NCBI GenBank assembly: GCA_018830325.1
Contig: JAHJSQ010000046.1
Location: 1 to 64,000 of the forward strand
From: Gammaproteobacteria bacterium
GTDB lineage: Bacteria > Pseudomonadota > Gammaproteobacteria > Methylococcales > Methylomonadaceae
Direction: 5' to 3'
Length of the DNA: 64,000 nt
Shown: positions 8,774 to 18,303 of the stretch, in pieces
Numbering within the stretch: position 1 is the stretch's first letter
How the letters are laid out: each line of letters opens with the position of its first letter
Program-made: the position numbers and the translations under genes
The notes under the pieces: generated by a model
Databases searched by the model: none
Told to the model about the DNA's origin: nothing
What the model saw: only the letters and a program-made list of their open reading frames with translations

Positions 8774-9967
8774 ATGTTAAGTTATCAATATCTCATTATT
8801 GGTGGAGGGATGACCGCTCACGGCGCGATACGCGGCATACGGACCGTAGATCCTACCGCTTCAATAGGATTGATCGGTTCGGAAACTCATCCTCCCTACA
8901 AACGTCCCCCCCTTTCCAAAGGTTTATGGCAAGGCAAGCCCCTGGAAAAAATCTGGTACAACGACGAAGAATACAATGCGACGATGCATTTGGGTCGTAC
9001 CGTTCAAACTTTGGAGCTAAGCGACAAACGAGTCATCGATGACCAAGGAAGCGTTTACCATTTCGAAAAGCTACTCTTGGCAACGGGCGGAAGCCCCGAG
9101 CGTCTTCCCTTTGGCGGCGATGACATCATCTACTTCCGCGACTTGGACGATTATCTGAAACTTCGCGCCATCGCCGATGGAAAACAGCGTTTTGCCGTGA
9201 TAGGGGGCGGTTTCATAGGCTCGGAGATAGCCGCGGCGTTAGCTATGAACGACAAACAAGTCGTCATGGTCTTTCCCGAGGAAGGTATCGGAGCGCGCTT
9301 GTTTCCTAAAGATCTGAATCAATTCCTGAATAAATATTACACCGACAAGGGGGTCGAAGTATTACCGGCGCATAGTGTCACCGGACTCACGCGGCAACAG
9401 GATCGATTGATTTTGAATGTCCGAAGCGCCGATGGAACGAATGAGCATGATATCAAGGTCGATGCGGTAGTCGCCGGAATCGGCATCCGCCCCAATGTTC
9501 GACTCGCCGAGCAAGCTGGATTACCGGTCGATAACGGCATCGTTGTCGATGAATTCCTGCGCGCGGGAAACCCCGATATCTACGCTGCCGGAGATGTCGC
9601 CAACTTTTATAATCCAAGTTTGGATGCCCGCATTCGGTTGGAACACGAGGACAACGCAGTGAACATGGGGAAGCATGCCGGCCGGAATATGGCAGGCGAG
9701 TCGGTTTCTTATCATCACCTTCCTTATTTTTACTCCGATCTATTTGATTTGGGCTACGAAGCCGTCGGCCGCACGGACTCCCGGTTGGAAACGATGGAGG
9801 ATTGGGTCGAACCTTATAAAAAAGGCGTGGTTTATTACCTAAAAGAGGACCGAGTACGCGGCGTGCTGTTATGGAATGTCTGGGAGTGTGTTGACGCGGC
9901 TCGCAAGCTCATTGCCGAACCCGGTCCTATTGATATTCGGGACCTGAAGGGAAGCTTTTTGAAATGA
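8774..9967 (+). CDS. FAD/NAD(P)-dependent oxidoreductase (ferredoxin/rubredoxin reductase-like)
   Basis: A 397-residue two-dinucleotide-binding flavoprotein. It shows the N-terminal FAD loop LIIGGGMTAHGA, the YKRPPLSKGLW motif of the AIF/ferredoxin-reductase branch, the NAD(P)-binding loop FAVIGGGFIGSEIAAALA near residues 141-158, and the second FAD contact DIYAAGDVANF near 269-279. It likely passes electrons from NAD(P)H to a small redox carrier; the partner is not visible nearby. A 224-bp AT-rich spacer with AAGGGGG before the ATG separates it from ctaG, so it has its own promoter. Confidence 0.85.
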   Translation: MLSYQYLIIGGGMTAHGAIRGIRTVDPTASIGLIGSETHPPYKRPPLSKGLWQGKPLEKIWYNDEEYNATMHLGRTVQTLELSDKRVIDDQGSVYHFEKLLLATGGSPERLPFGGDDIIYFRDLDDYLKLRAIADGKQRFAVIGGGFIGSEIAAALAMNDKQVVMVFPEEGIGARLFPKDLNQFLNKYYTDKGVEVLPAHSVTGLTRQQDRLILNVRSADGTNEHDIKVDAVVAGIGIRPNVRLAEQAGLPVDNGIVVDEFLRAGNPDIYAAGDVANFYNPSLDARIRLEHEDNAVNMGKHAGRNMAGESVSYHHLPYFYSDLFDLGYEAVGRTDSRLETMEDWVEPYKKGVVYYLKEDRVRGVLLWNVWECVDAARKLIAEPGPIDIRDLKGSFLK

Positions 9968-10567
9968 ATTTATTCCTTTGTCAGTTTATGAACTTCTCAA
10001 TTGGGGATAAAACCGCAAAAGTACGTATTTTATGATTGGCGAATTCAAGAAACATGAAACCTTTACGTCAGAGCGTTAATTCACCCGGATTCTGATTAAG
10101 GATTACGTCAAAAATAACTTCCGCATTTTACTCCTTCCTTCTTCCGGTTGGAGCAAAGGATACGGAGGGAGGTTATTTTTGACCATGTCCTAAGTTGCAT
10201 CGTTGATACGACGCGTATTCGCACTTTCAATCCGTTATTCGCTTCCTCTCGTTTTTAGCGGAGGTTCGTTAAGAAACGGGCATGAAATAAGCCACCCAAC
10301 TGACGCAGGATTTTTGTTCGTATTCAAGGCGCTCAAACAGGCGCATAGCAGGCTATGTAACTGTTTGAGCAACGAAGAAGACGGACAGAAAGACCTGTCG
10401 GTTGCGTAAGTTATAAAATGCACGTTCCTAAGTAATGGGTTAAAGCAAAACGTCTATAACCATTGACCTATTAATGTTTACGAGTCAGTTGTATAGGAAA
10501 TACTGAAATCGGCTGAATCTTGTCAAGATTATAGATAATTTTTGAATGCTTAAGTGGAGAGATCATC
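9968..10567. other. Intergenic region upstream of fae, with a long palindrome
   Basis: About 10108-10182 is a near-perfect inverted repeat: GTCAAAAATAACTTCCGC on the left pairs with the GAGGTTATTTTTGAC end on the right, with a further inner stem of CTCCTTCC/GGAGGGAGG type. About 10330-10370 holds a short stem with GCGCTCAAACAG and CTGTTTGAGCAAC. The opposing open frames here overlap each other across these stems and look spurious. GGAGAG 8 bases before fae is a ribosome-binding site. Confidence 0.6.
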
Positions 10568-11086
10568 ATGAACATGCCGAAAATCGATAAAGTACTGGTC
10601 GGTGAAGCCTTGGTAGGAAAAGGCAACGAGATGGCCCACATTGACTTGTTGATGGGGCCTCGCGGCAGCGCCGCTGAAGTCGCATTTTGTATTACGTTGA
10701 CCAACCAGAAACGAGGCGACAATGCGCTATTGGCATTGGTAGCTCCCAATCTCATGGCTAAGCCCAATACCGTCATATTCAACAAAGTCGAACTCAAAAA
10801 CGAAAAACAAGTGAACCAAATGTTTGGGCCCGCGGAGCGCGGCGTAGCCAAGGCCGTGGCCGATAGCGTCAAAGAAGGTGTAATCCCCCTGGATGAAGCC
10901 GGAGATGTATTTATTTGCGTGGGCGTTTATATTCATTGGGATGCGCAGGATGACAATAAAATCCAGGACTGGAATTATGAGGCCGTCAAGCTGGCAATCA
11001 AACGCGCAATCGCCGGGGAGCCGAAGCCGGCGGAAGTCATTGGTCAGGAAGATGTCATGCATCATCCGCTTGCCGCTCACGATTAA
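10568..11086 (+). CDS. fae: Formaldehyde-activating enzyme (Fae)
   Basis: A 172-residue protein of the Fae family, which condenses formaldehyde with tetrahydromethanopterin to methylene-H4MPT, the entry step of the H4MPT-linked formaldehyde oxidation route in methylotrophs. The active-site region [15 protein letters not shown] (residues 22-36) contains the conserved catalytic His, and [13 protein letters not shown] near residues 116-128 is another family block. Length matches the family. It is a monocistronic gene with its own leader. Its presence is the strongest sign that the organism is a methylotroph; no other H4MPT genes are in the window. Confidence 0.95.
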   Translation: MNMPKIDKVLVGEALVGKGNEMAHIDLLMGPRGSAAEVAFCITLTNQKRGDNALLALVAPNLMAKPNTVIFNKVELKNEKQVNQMFGPAERGVAKAVADSVKEGVIPLDEAGDVFICVGVYIHWDAQDDNKIQDWNYEAVKLAIKRAIAGEPKPAEVIGQEDVMHHPLAAHD

Positions 11087-11343
11087 TAGTCCGTAAGGTG
11101 CAACTGTATGTAGGGCGTCAATAGGCGATAGTCGTATTGCGACGCATGATGGATTTTATTCATTCGTTGCAGTACGCTATCGCTAATGCCCCCTAGGCGG
11201 GCTTAACGAACCGCTTTACGGGTATCGGATTGGCGTAAATCGATTGGGCGGTTATTTGGTCGAGTGTTCAGTCATTGTTCTGAATGATCGATACATGACA
11301 ATCCATCAACAGCCGTTTCATTTCTGCTTTTTCAAAAACATTA

Positions 11344-11539
11344 TCCTAAAAAGAGCAGTTGAGTGCCTCTAACTACCGTTCGCCCTGAGCCCCTTCAGCT
11401 ACGCTCAGGAGAGCCCTGTCGACAGGGTGAGGGGTAGTTTGAGGCTTCACCAAGCCGGTGAAAGTGTTGTAGACCCTTCATGCTTCGACTTGGCTCAGCA
11501 CGAACGGTCTACAACACATGCCAACTGCTCTTTTTAGGA
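11344..11539 (+). mobile_element. MITE-like element family 1, copy A
   Basis: A 196-bp non-coding element with 18-bp terminal inverted repeats (TCCTAAAAAGAGCAGTTG and its complement). It is flanked on both sides by TTA (11341-11343 and 11540-11542), a likely 3-bp target duplication. The interior contains two smaller stems, one built on the ACTACCGTTCGCCCTGAGC/GGGTAGTTTGAGG half and one on GTTGTAGACCCTTCATGC/CGGTCTACAACAC. Two further copies in the window have the same ends and same target triplet. Confidence 0.75.
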
Positions 11540-11633
11540 TTATGCGTTTTGAAGTCGGCGGCTTGAGTTGAAAGCCGAAGATGAGTTGAGGTATTTTAAG
11601 ATCCCTTAGCAATTTTTTCAGAAACGGGCATCG

Positions 11634-13001
11634 ATGATGATTAAAATCAAAAAAGGCCTGGACCTGCCCATCAAGGGCAGGCCTGAACAGATTATCAAAT
11701 CCCTGCCTCCGCCGAAAAGCGTTGCGATACTCGGCTTCGACACGGCCGGTTTAAAGCCGCAGATGGGGGTCAAAGAGTCCGATCCGGTCATTAAAGGCCA
11801 ATTGTTGTTCACCGATAAAAGAATGCCGGCGGTACGCTACACCTCGCCCGGAACCGGCTTTGTCAAAGCGATCAATCGCGGCGAAAGGCGCGCTCTGCTG
11901 TCGGTCGTGATCGAGCTGACCGACAGCGACGAAGAAGTTCATTTCGAGGCCTATTCCGAAGACCGGCTAATCTCGCTAACCCGCCGCCAAATAATCGACC
12001 AACTGCTGGCTTCGGGATTATGGACGGCGTTGCGCACGCGACCGTTCAACAAGACGGCCGATCCCGACACGGTGCCGCACTCGCTGTTTATCACCGCCAT
12101 GGATACCAACCCGTTGGCGCCAGCCATCGAGCCGCTGATAGACGGCCATGAGCAGGATTTCATCAACGGCGTGCGAATCGTTTCCCGGTTAACCGAAGGC
12201 CGCGTCTTTCTTTGCAAACATCCCAAAACGACGCTGCCCGACCTGGCTATCGAAAATCTGACTATTACGGATTTTTCAGGCCCTCATCCGGCCGGCAATG
12301 TCGGCACGCATATCCATTTTCTCGACCCCGTCCATCTCGGCAAGACGGTGTGGCATATCGGGCTGCAGGATGTGATCGCAGTCGGGAAGTTATTCACTAC
12401 CGGCCGGCTTTATGTAGACCGCATCGCGGCCTTAGCCGGCCCGTCCGTGCTGCATCCCTGCCTGATCAAGACCCGAATCGGCGCCTGTTTGGACGACCAT
12501 TGCCGCGACGCGCTGATAGACGGCGAGAATCGCATCATTTCCGGCTCTGTATTGTCCGGTCACCACGCCCAAGGCGCCGCGGCGTTTCTGGGCCGCTATC
12601 ATCAGCAGATTTCGGTGTTGCCGGAAGACCGACAACGCAAATTATTAGGCTGGTTGAATCCCGGCCTTAGGCTCTATTCGGTCAAGAATGTCGTACTATC
12701 CAAGTTCATTCCCGGCAGCACTTATGATTTCACGACCTCGACGCACGGCGATATCAGGGCCATCATTCCCAACGGTAATTACGAACGCGTCATGCCCTTG
12801 GATTTGATGACGTTGTTCTTGCTGCGAGCGCTGGCCGTCGAAGATATCGAAGAAGCCGAAAATCTCGGCTGTCTCGAACTGGCCGAGGAAGACTTAGCCT
12901 TATGCGCCTTTGTGTGTCCATCGAAACTGGATTTCGCGCCACTGCTGCGCCGAAATCTGGACATGATCGAGGAAGAAACCCTGGAGCACGAATCCTTATG
13001 A
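11634..13001 (+). CDS. nqrA: Na+-translocating NADH:quinone reductase subunit A
   Basis: A 455-residue cytosolic quinone-associated subunit of the six-subunit Na+-NQR, which oxidises NADH, reduces ubiquinone and pumps Na+. The N-terminus MIKIKKGLDLPIKGRPEQ and the AILGFDTAGLKPQM block are typical of NqrA. Length fits the family (about 445-450). Either of two adjacent ATGs could be used. It is first in an operon, with nqrB starting inside its stop codon (ATGA overlap). Confidence 0.95.
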   Translation: MMIKIKKGLDLPIKGRPEQIIKSLPPPKSVAILGFDTAGLKPQMGVKESDPVIKGQLLFTDKRMPAVRYTSPGTGFVKAINRGERRALLSVVIELTDSDEEVHFEAYSEDRLISLTRRQIIDQLLASGLWTALRTRPFNKTADPDTVPHSLFITAMDTNPLAPAIEPLIDGHEQDFINGVRIVSRLTEGRVFLCKHPKTTLPDLAIENLTITDFSGPHPAGNVGTHIHFLDPVHLGKTVWHIGLQDVIAVGKLFTTGRLYVDRIAALAGPSVLHPCLIKTRIGACLDDHCRDALIDGENRIISGSVLSGHHAQGAAAFLGRYHQQISVLPEDRQRKLLGWLNPGLRLYSVKNVVLSKFIPGSTYDFTTSTHGDIRAIIPNGNYERVMPLDLMTLFLLRALAVEDIEEAENLGCLELAEEDLALCAFVCPSKLDFAPLLRRNLDMIEEETLEHESL

Positions 13002-14203
13002 GCGAAGATTCCGGAAAAATTAGCTCTTCAACTAAAAAGGGCGGAACACAGCACTTACTTGGCCCCCTCTATGAGGCCGCGAACACTTTTCTCCATACGC
13101 CGGGCACTGTTACTTGTGGCGCTCCGCATGTGCGCGACGCGATGGACATGAAACGCATGATGGTCACCGTCGTCGTCGCGTTGATACCGGCCGTCGTCAT
13201 GGCTTTTTACAATACCGGCCTGCAAATTAACCTGGCGTTGCAGCAACAAAGTATCGAACACGCTACGGGGTGGCGCGGCGCTCTACTATCTTTGCTGGGT
13301 GTCGGTCATGATCCGAACCGAATGCTGGATAACATGCTCCTGGGCGCGCTGTATTTTTTACCGGTCTATATCGTTACCGTTGTCACGGGCGGCTTCTGGG
13401 AATTACTGTTCGCCGGCATCAGGCAACATTCCATCAGCGAAGGCTTTCTGGTCACCAGTCTGCTGTTCGCGCTGATTTTGCCGCCCGACATTCCTTTGTG
13501 GCAGGTCATGCTCGGCATATCGTTCGGCGTGGTGATCGGTAAAGAAATTTTCGGCGGCGTCGGCATGAACATACTCAATCCGGCCTTGGTCGGACGCAGT
13601 TTTCTGTTTTTCTCTTATCCGAGAGAAATGACCGGTAATACGGTATGGGTGCCGGTCGACGGTTACAGCCGGGCCACGCCCTTGGCGGAATTACCCGACC
13701 CCGAGCTTGAACTGAGCGTTTCCTGGCAGGATGCCTTCTTCGGGTTCATGCCGGGCTCGATGGGCGAAACCTCGACGCTGGCCTGCCTGATCGGCGCGTT
13801 GATTCTTATCGTTAGCCGAGTCGGGTCGTGGCGCATCATGACCGGCGTGGTATTGGGCATGGTCGGCTTATCATTGCTGTTCAACTCCGTCGGCAGCCCG
13901 TCGAATCCGATGTTTCAGCTCACGCCGCAATGGCATCTCGTGTTGGGCGGATTTGCTTTCGGCACTGTCTATATGGCCACCGATCCGGTCTCGGCCGCGC
14001 ATTCTCGGCCCGGTCAATACGTCTACGGATTTCTGGTTGGTGCCTTGACAGTGCTGGTTAGGGTCATAAATCCGGGCTTCCCGGAAGGTATCATGCTGGC
14101 CATTTTATTCGGCAATGTCTTTGCGCCGACCATAGACAGGCTGTTCGTCAGCCGTCATATCAGAAAACGGTTGAGGAGGCAAACTGTCGATGCGGAAAAA
14201 TAG
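12998..14203 (+). CDS. nqrB: Na+-translocating NADH:quinone reductase subunit B
   Basis: A 401-residue polytopic subunit that carries covalently bound FMN and the Na+ path. The start is at the ATG overlapping the nqrA stop; the longer upstream frame is nqrA shadow. HTPGTVTCGAPHVRDAMDMKR near residues 35-55 and SMGETSTLACLIGA (about 229-242), which contains the Thr of the FMN-attachment region, are visible. YMATDPVSAAHS near the C-terminus is also conserved. It is homologous to RnfD. The 3' end overlaps nqrC by 14 bases. Confidence 0.95.
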   Translation: MSEDSGKISSSTKKGGTQHLLGPLYEAANTFLHTPGTVTCGAPHVRDAMDMKRMMVTVVVALIPAVVMAFYNTGLQINLALQQQSIEHATGWRGALLSLLGVGHDPNRMLDNMLLGALYFLPVYIVTVVTGGFWELLFAGIRQHSISEGFLVTSLLFALILPPDIPLWQVMLGISFGVVIGKEIFGGVGMNILNPALVGRSFLFFSYPREMTGNTVWVPVDGYSRATPLAELPDPELELSVSWQDAFFGFMPGSMGETSTLACLIGALILIVSRVGSWRIMTGVVLGMVGLSLLFNSVGSPSNPMFQLTPQWHLVLGGFAFGTVYMATDPVSAAHSRPGQYVYGFLVGALTVLVRVINPGFPEGIMLAILFGNVFAPTIDRLFVSRHIRKRLRRQTVDAEK

Positions 14204-15014
14204 CTTCAAAAATACCCTCCGGATCGTATTGGGCGTGAGCCTGATCTGTTCTTTATTGGTGTCCGCGACCGCGATATTGCTGCAACCGAAGCAAAAGCAA
14301 AACCAACGCCTGGACAGGATCGGAAATATCCTGGCCGTAGCGGGTCTCTATGAACCCGGGATCGATATTGAAGCCGTCTACCAACAAAATATCGTACCGC
14401 AGATGATAGCGTTGGATTCGGGAGACGTGGTTGACCCGGAAAAATTCGATGAGACTCTGAACATCGAAGCCTTCGATATTCAAACGCTGACTTCGGATCC
14501 TCGCTATAGCGCATCCGTTCCGCCTCAGTACGACAAGGCAAAAATTAAACAGCGCCCACAATACATGGCGGTCTATCGAGTCGAGACGGATCGACACCTT
14601 CAAAAACTCATCCTGCCTATCTACGGACGAGGGTTGTGGTCGACTCTTTATGGATTCATAGCGTTGGATAAAGACCTACGCACGATTACCGGCATCACCT
14701 TTTACGAGCACAAAGAAACGCCGGGCCTCGGAGGCGAAGTCGACAATCCGCAATGGAAAAATAGCTGGAAAGGCAAGCAAGCGTTTGACGATCAAGGTCG
14801 GGTCGTGATCGAAGTCGTGAGGGGTGAAGTCGAACCCGATTCCGGCGATGCGGATCATCAAGTCTCAGGGCTCTCCGGTGCGACGATAACCAGTCGCGGA
14901 GTCAACAATCTGGTCCGATACTGGCTGGGCAAACACGGCTACGGACCCTACCTAAACGCGCTCGAACAAGCGCGTAAACAAAAGAATTTCGCCGATAACA
15001 ACGGACCGGAGTAA
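14190..15014 (+). CDS. nqrC: Na+-translocating NADH:quinone reductase subunit C
   Basis: A 274-residue subunit with one N-terminal transmembrane helix (about residues 9-31) and a periplasmic FMN-binding domain. The covalent FMN attachment motif SGATIT sits near residues 230-235 within [29 protein letters not shown] near 169-183 is the other family block. GAGGAGG upstream inside nqrB is the likely ribosome-binding site. In a standard operon nqrD follows; here nqrE begins only 4 bases after this stop. Confidence 0.94.
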   Translation: MRKNSFKNTLRIVLGVSLICSLLVSATAILLQPKQKQNQRLDRIGNILAVAGLYEPGIDIEAVYQQNIVPQMIALDSGDVVDPEKFDETLNIEAFDIQTLTSDPRYSASVPPQYDKAKIKQRPQYMAVYRVETDRHLQKLILPIYGRGLWSTLYGFIALDKDLRTITGITFYEHKETPGLGGEVDNPQWKNSWKGKQAFDDQGRVVIEVVRGEVEPDSGDADHQVSGLSGATITSRGVNNLVRYWLGKHGYGPYLNALEQARKQKNFADNNGPE

Positions 15015-15018
15015 ATCC

Positions 15019-15630
15019 ATGCTGGAACATTACCTGAGTCTTTTTTTGACCGCGGTTTTTATCGAAAACCTGGCCTTGGCTTTCTTTCTGGGCATGTGCA
15101 CGTTTCTGGCCGTATCCGATCGACTGTCTACGGCTACCGGCCTCGGTATTGCCGTCATCGTCGTGCAGTCGATCACCGTGCCGATCAACAACTTGATTTA
15201 TCAGCATGTCCTCAAGGAAAACGCGCTCGCCTGGCTCGGACTACAAGGCATAGACCTGACTTTTCTGGGGCTTTTATGCTATATCGGCGTCATCGCCGCC
15301 GTCGTGCAGATTCTCGAGATGTTTTTGGATAAATATATTCCCCGGCTCTATATTGCGCTTGGTATCTTTCTACCGCTGATCACGGTCAATTGCGCCATCC
15401 TCGGCGGCAGCCTATTCATGGTCGAGCGTCATTACAATTTTACCGAGAGCATCGTGTTCGGATTCGGCACCGGAACGGGATGGGCGTTAGCCATCGTCGG
15501 ATTGGCGGGCATTCGCGAAAGAATGAAATACAGCAACGTACCCGAAGGTCTGCGTGGCCTCGGCATTACCTTCATCACGGCCGGCTTGATGGCGATGGCC
15601 TTCATGTTGTTTTCGGGCATAGAGCTCTAG
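15019..15630 (+). CDS. nqrE: Na+-translocating NADH:quinone reductase subunit E
   Basis: A 203-residue polytopic membrane subunit. It is NqrE and not NqrD because of the N-terminal [20 protein letters not shown] and the [18 protein letters not shown] block. The two Cys expected to bind the intramembrane [2Fe-2S] cluster shared with NqrD are present (in GMCTFLAV and TVNCAILGG). NqrD, which should provide the other two ligands, is not encoded beside it or elsewhere in the window. A 235-bp gap with a palindromic insertion separates it from nqrF. Confidence 0.95.
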   Translation: MLEHYLSLFLTAVFIENLALAFFLGMCTFLAVSDRLSTATGLGIAVIVVQSITVPINNLIYQHVLKENALAWLGLQGIDLTFLGLLCYIGVIAAVVQILEMFLDKYIPRLYIALGIFLPLITVNCAILGGSLFMVERHYNFTESIVFGFGTGTGWALAIVGLAGIRERMKYSNVPEGLRGLGITFITAGLMAMAFMLFSGIEL

Positions 15631-15718
15631 CGATGCGGCCTCCCACAATGATGACAGTAAGGAATATGCACAAATCAACTTCTCGAAATAGTAAACTTTG
15701 TGGAGGTTCGGTGACTCG

Positions 15719-15788
15719 CTTGACAGGACGCCGTGAATACGTCCATGTAGGCTTGACGGCGGCTTTCCCTGCCGCCGACACCTGTCAA
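15719..15788. repeat. Palindromic repeat between nqrE and nqrF
   Basis: An element bounded by TTGACAGG and CCTGTCAA and containing GGACGCCGTGAATACGTCC and a GGCGGC/GCCGCC stem. The core GACGCCGTGAATACGTCCATG recurs in the element at 59971-60067 with different outer arms. Its position inside the operon may affect nqrF expression or RNA processing (inference). Confidence 0.7.
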
Positions 15789-15865
15789 TCGAGCCACCGA
15801 ATCCCCTTTCCGATTGTTGAAGAAGTCACTTCATGCTCGTTCCTGACGACCGAACGGAGACCGGC

Positions 15866-17095
15866 ATGAGCGATACCAACTTAATCATCATCAGCATGGC
15901 CTTGTTTACAGTCATCGTTCTACTGCTAACGCTGGTCGTGATGTTCGCCAAAGCCCGGCTGGTAGAAAAAGGCGACGCTACTCTCACGATTAACGACGAT
16001 CCGGATCATAGCCTAACCGTGCCGATGGGAGGCAAATTGCTGGGCGCCTTAGCCGACAATTCTATCTATGTCCCTTCAGCTTGCGGCGGCCAGGGCACCT
16101 GCGGCCAATGTAAGGTCGTGATCAAAAAAGGCGGCGGCGCTATCCTGGGCACCGAGCGGGCCAAACTCAACCGGCAGCAGATCAAAGCCGGCTACCGATT
16201 GTCGTGCCAGGTTTCCGTCAAGGGCGATATGGGCCTCGATTTGCCGCCGGAACTGTTCTCGATCCGCAACTGGGAATGCACGGTGCGTTCCAATCGCAGC
16301 GTCGCTACGTTCATCAAAGAACTGGTATTGGAGCTGCCGCCCGGCGAAGACATGGAATTCAGTACCGGTGGCTATGTTCAGATCAATGTGCCGCCCCATA
16401 CCGTTAACTACAGCGATTTCGAAATCGAAGAACGGTTTCGGCCGGATTGGGATAAATACAAACTGTGGCAATACGTTTCCAAAGTCGACGAACCGGTCAT
16501 GCGCGCCTATTCGATGGCCAACTATCCGGAAGAAAAAGGCATCATCATGTTGAATGTCCGTATATCCTCGCCGCCTCCCTCCGATCCCGACGTACCGCCC
16601 GGCAAGGTCTCGTCCTATATCTACAGTTTGAAACCGGGCGACAAGGTCAGCATATCGGGGCCTTACGGCGAATTCTTCGCGCGGGAAACCGACAACGAAA
16701 TGATCTTCGTCGGCGGCGGCTCCGGCATGGCGCCGATGCGTTCGCATATCTTCGATCAATTGAAACGGCTGAATAGCGAACGGAAAATATCCTACTGGTA
16801 CGGCGCCCGCAGTCTCGGCGAAGTATTTTACGCCGAAGACTTCGACCGGCTGGCGCAGGAACACGACAATTTTCGATGGATCATCGGCTTGTCGAACCCG
16901 CTACCCGAAGACGACTGGACGGGACCTACAGGTTTCATACACCAAATTCTGTACGACGAATATCTAAAAGACCATCCGGCCCCCGAAGACTGCGAATATT
17001 ATCTATGCGGCCCGCCGGTGATGATCGATGCCGTGGTCGATATGTTGACCGATCTCGGCGTCGATTCGAAGAATATATTGTTTGATAAATTCTGA
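15866..17095 (+). CDS. nqrF: Na+-translocating NADH:quinone reductase subunit F
   Basis: A 409-residue NADH-oxidising subunit. The start MSDTNLIII is chosen because it opens directly into the single N-terminal membrane helix (about residues 4-26); the longer frame begins in the repeat. The [2Fe-2S] ferredoxin domain has [10 protein letters not shown] (Cys-x5-Cys-x2-Cys) near residues 70-79 and a fourth Cys in [11 protein letters not shown]-binding RAYSMANYP and the NADH-domain [16 protein letters not shown] and [10 protein letters not shown] follow. Electrons enter the complex here. Confidence 0.95.
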   Translation: MSDTNLIIISMALFTVIVLLLTLVVMFAKARLVEKGDATLTINDDPDHSLTVPMGGKLLGALADNSIYVPSACGGQGTCGQCKVVIKKGGGAILGTERAKLNRQQIKAGYRLSCQVSVKGDMGLDLPPELFSIRNWECTVRSNRSVATFIKELVLELPPGEDMEFSTGGYVQINVPPHTVNYSDFEIEERFRPDWDKYKLWQYVSKVDEPVMRAYSMANYPEEKGIIMLNVRISSPPPSDPDVPPGKVSSYIYSLKPGDKVSISGPYGEFFARETDNEMIFVGGGSGMAPMRSHIFDQLKRLNSERKISYWYGARSLGEVFYAEDFDRLAQEHDNFRWIIGLSNPLPEDDWTGPTGFIHQILYDEYLKDHPAPEDCEYYLCGPPVMIDAVVDMLTDLGVDSKNILFDKF

Positions 17096-17634
17096 AGCTT
17101 TTGTACTCAAGGTTGTTAAGTGCGTATTGTTCGCCACCGCCATTAAGTTAAGGGCTTTTACGTTCGCCCTGAGTGCAGCAGCAGGGCCCAGCGCTGAAGG
17201 ATTCCAAGCGCTTCAATTGATTTTTTTAGAATTATTGACTTCGACAAAGTAAGACCTGATTGGCAAGATGCTTCAGCTAGCCGAAGCCAAGTGTCCGAGC
17301 AGGGGCCATTCGTAGTCGCAAAAACTAAAATATGCTTTTACCCAAGCTCCAGCTTGGGTAACCTGTTCAGGAAGCTCTAGCTTCCCGACAATCAAGAAAG
17401 ATTGAACGAGCGAGCGAGTCGGGGTTGATTGAGAATGTGCGGAGGTTGTGTCGGTCTCAGGAAGCTGGTGCTTGGGAAAGAGCGTGAAGTTTCGACCATG
17501 CGCAAAGCAGCCCCAAAATCTTTTGGGCGGAATGATTAACCAACTCTGCACCTAAATCTTTGATGGAAAAAATGCTAAAATTGGGCATAAAAAGTAACCT
17601 GACCCCTTTTTTGGACCCCTTTTTTGAAATGCCT
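17096..17634. repeat. Intergenic region with stem repeats
   Basis: 17338-17480 repeats the CCAAGCTCCAGCTTGG / GGAAGCT stems of 2835-3003, including the spacer CAATCAAGAAAGATTGAACG; the copy is shorter on its right side. Near 17595-17630 there is a double CCCCTTTTTTGGACCCC tract. No gene-like frame was found. Confidence 0.65.
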
Positions 17635-17877
17635 TCATTCATCCATTTCTTTATCAAGTTCGGCCATAAAAGTATCGTAGTTGTAATCCGCAATACCGCT
17701 TCGCTCACCTTCATCTAGGGCTTTTCTCAAGGCTTGCAATCTTGTTTCATTATTTTCAAGCAGCCTAAGTCCTGCTCTTACTACTTCACTGGCCGAACCA
17801 AACCTACCGCTTTTGATTTGACTAGCAATAAATCCATCAAAATGATCACCCAACGTAATACTCGTGTTTTTAGCCAT
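17635..17877 (-). CDS. ParD-like ribbon-helix-helix antitoxin, orphan
   Basis: An 80-residue protein of the ParD/CC2985 antitoxin family: TSITLGDHFDGFIASQIKSG RF-type N-terminus followed by SASEVVRAGLRLLE, the ribbon-helix-helix DNA-binding fold, then an acidic C-terminal tail that would bind ParE. In complete modules parE overlaps the 3' end of parD. Here the sequence after the stop is a repeat (GGGGTCC tracts) with no toxin, so this is an orphan antitoxin, the first of several in the window. Confidence 0.8.
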   Translation of the reverse strand: MAKNTSITLGDHFDGFIASQIKSGRFGSASEVVRAGLRLLENNETRLQALRKALDEGERSGIADYNYDTFMAELDKEMDE

Positions 17878-18262
17878 TCTGCACCTCGCTTATACCTATT
17901 TATACCTGATTATGGTACAAGACACATATCAAGGCAAATTACTCGGACTGCCGTCAAGCCAACGTCAAATCGATATGTCGGCCCAATGCCTTACATCATT
18001 CCTACGCTCTGCGTCCCCAGGGGGGGTCGATAATCCCGACAAGAGCAACGATAGATTCTCTATAGTTTCTTAATCCAATTGCCCGCGGCAGTCGACGCAG
18101 AGCGTCTAAAGCGGCATTCCCGCGCAGAGCATGGGAACGAGTGTTTTGTGGGGATACCTCAGGGACAGGTTACTTTGTTATCGCCTGACATTAACCAAAT
18201 CGTAATAAAAAAATTACCTGCCCCCTTTTTTGCATAGCCTTAAAGTTAATTGCGGATAAATG
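17878..18262. other. Intergenic region before the Ssp island
   Basis: Contains pieces of the GCTCTGCGTCC / GACGCAGAGCGTC palindrome family near 18005-18110, followed by GTGTTTTGTGGGGATACCTCAG, which recurs near 46008 and 54121. No gene-like frame. These repeats mark the left edge of the defence island. Confidence 0.55.
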
Positions 18263-18268
18263 TATAAT
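18263..18268 (+). promoter_or_regulatory. Probable -10 box of sspB
   Basis: A consensus TATAAT lies 36 bases before the proposed ATG of the first Ssp gene, in an AT-rich stretch. At the standard 17-bp spacing only a weak TTAAAG is found as -35, so an activator or an atypical -35 may be involved. Confidence 0.5.
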
Positions 18269-18303
18269 GCCGCCTGCTTATAAAATTGAATTTACACACA
18301 AAC

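Noticed and set aside
10203-10423. Overlapping frames on both strands before fae
   Set aside because: They lie over stem-forming sequence and mirror each other; not protein-like.
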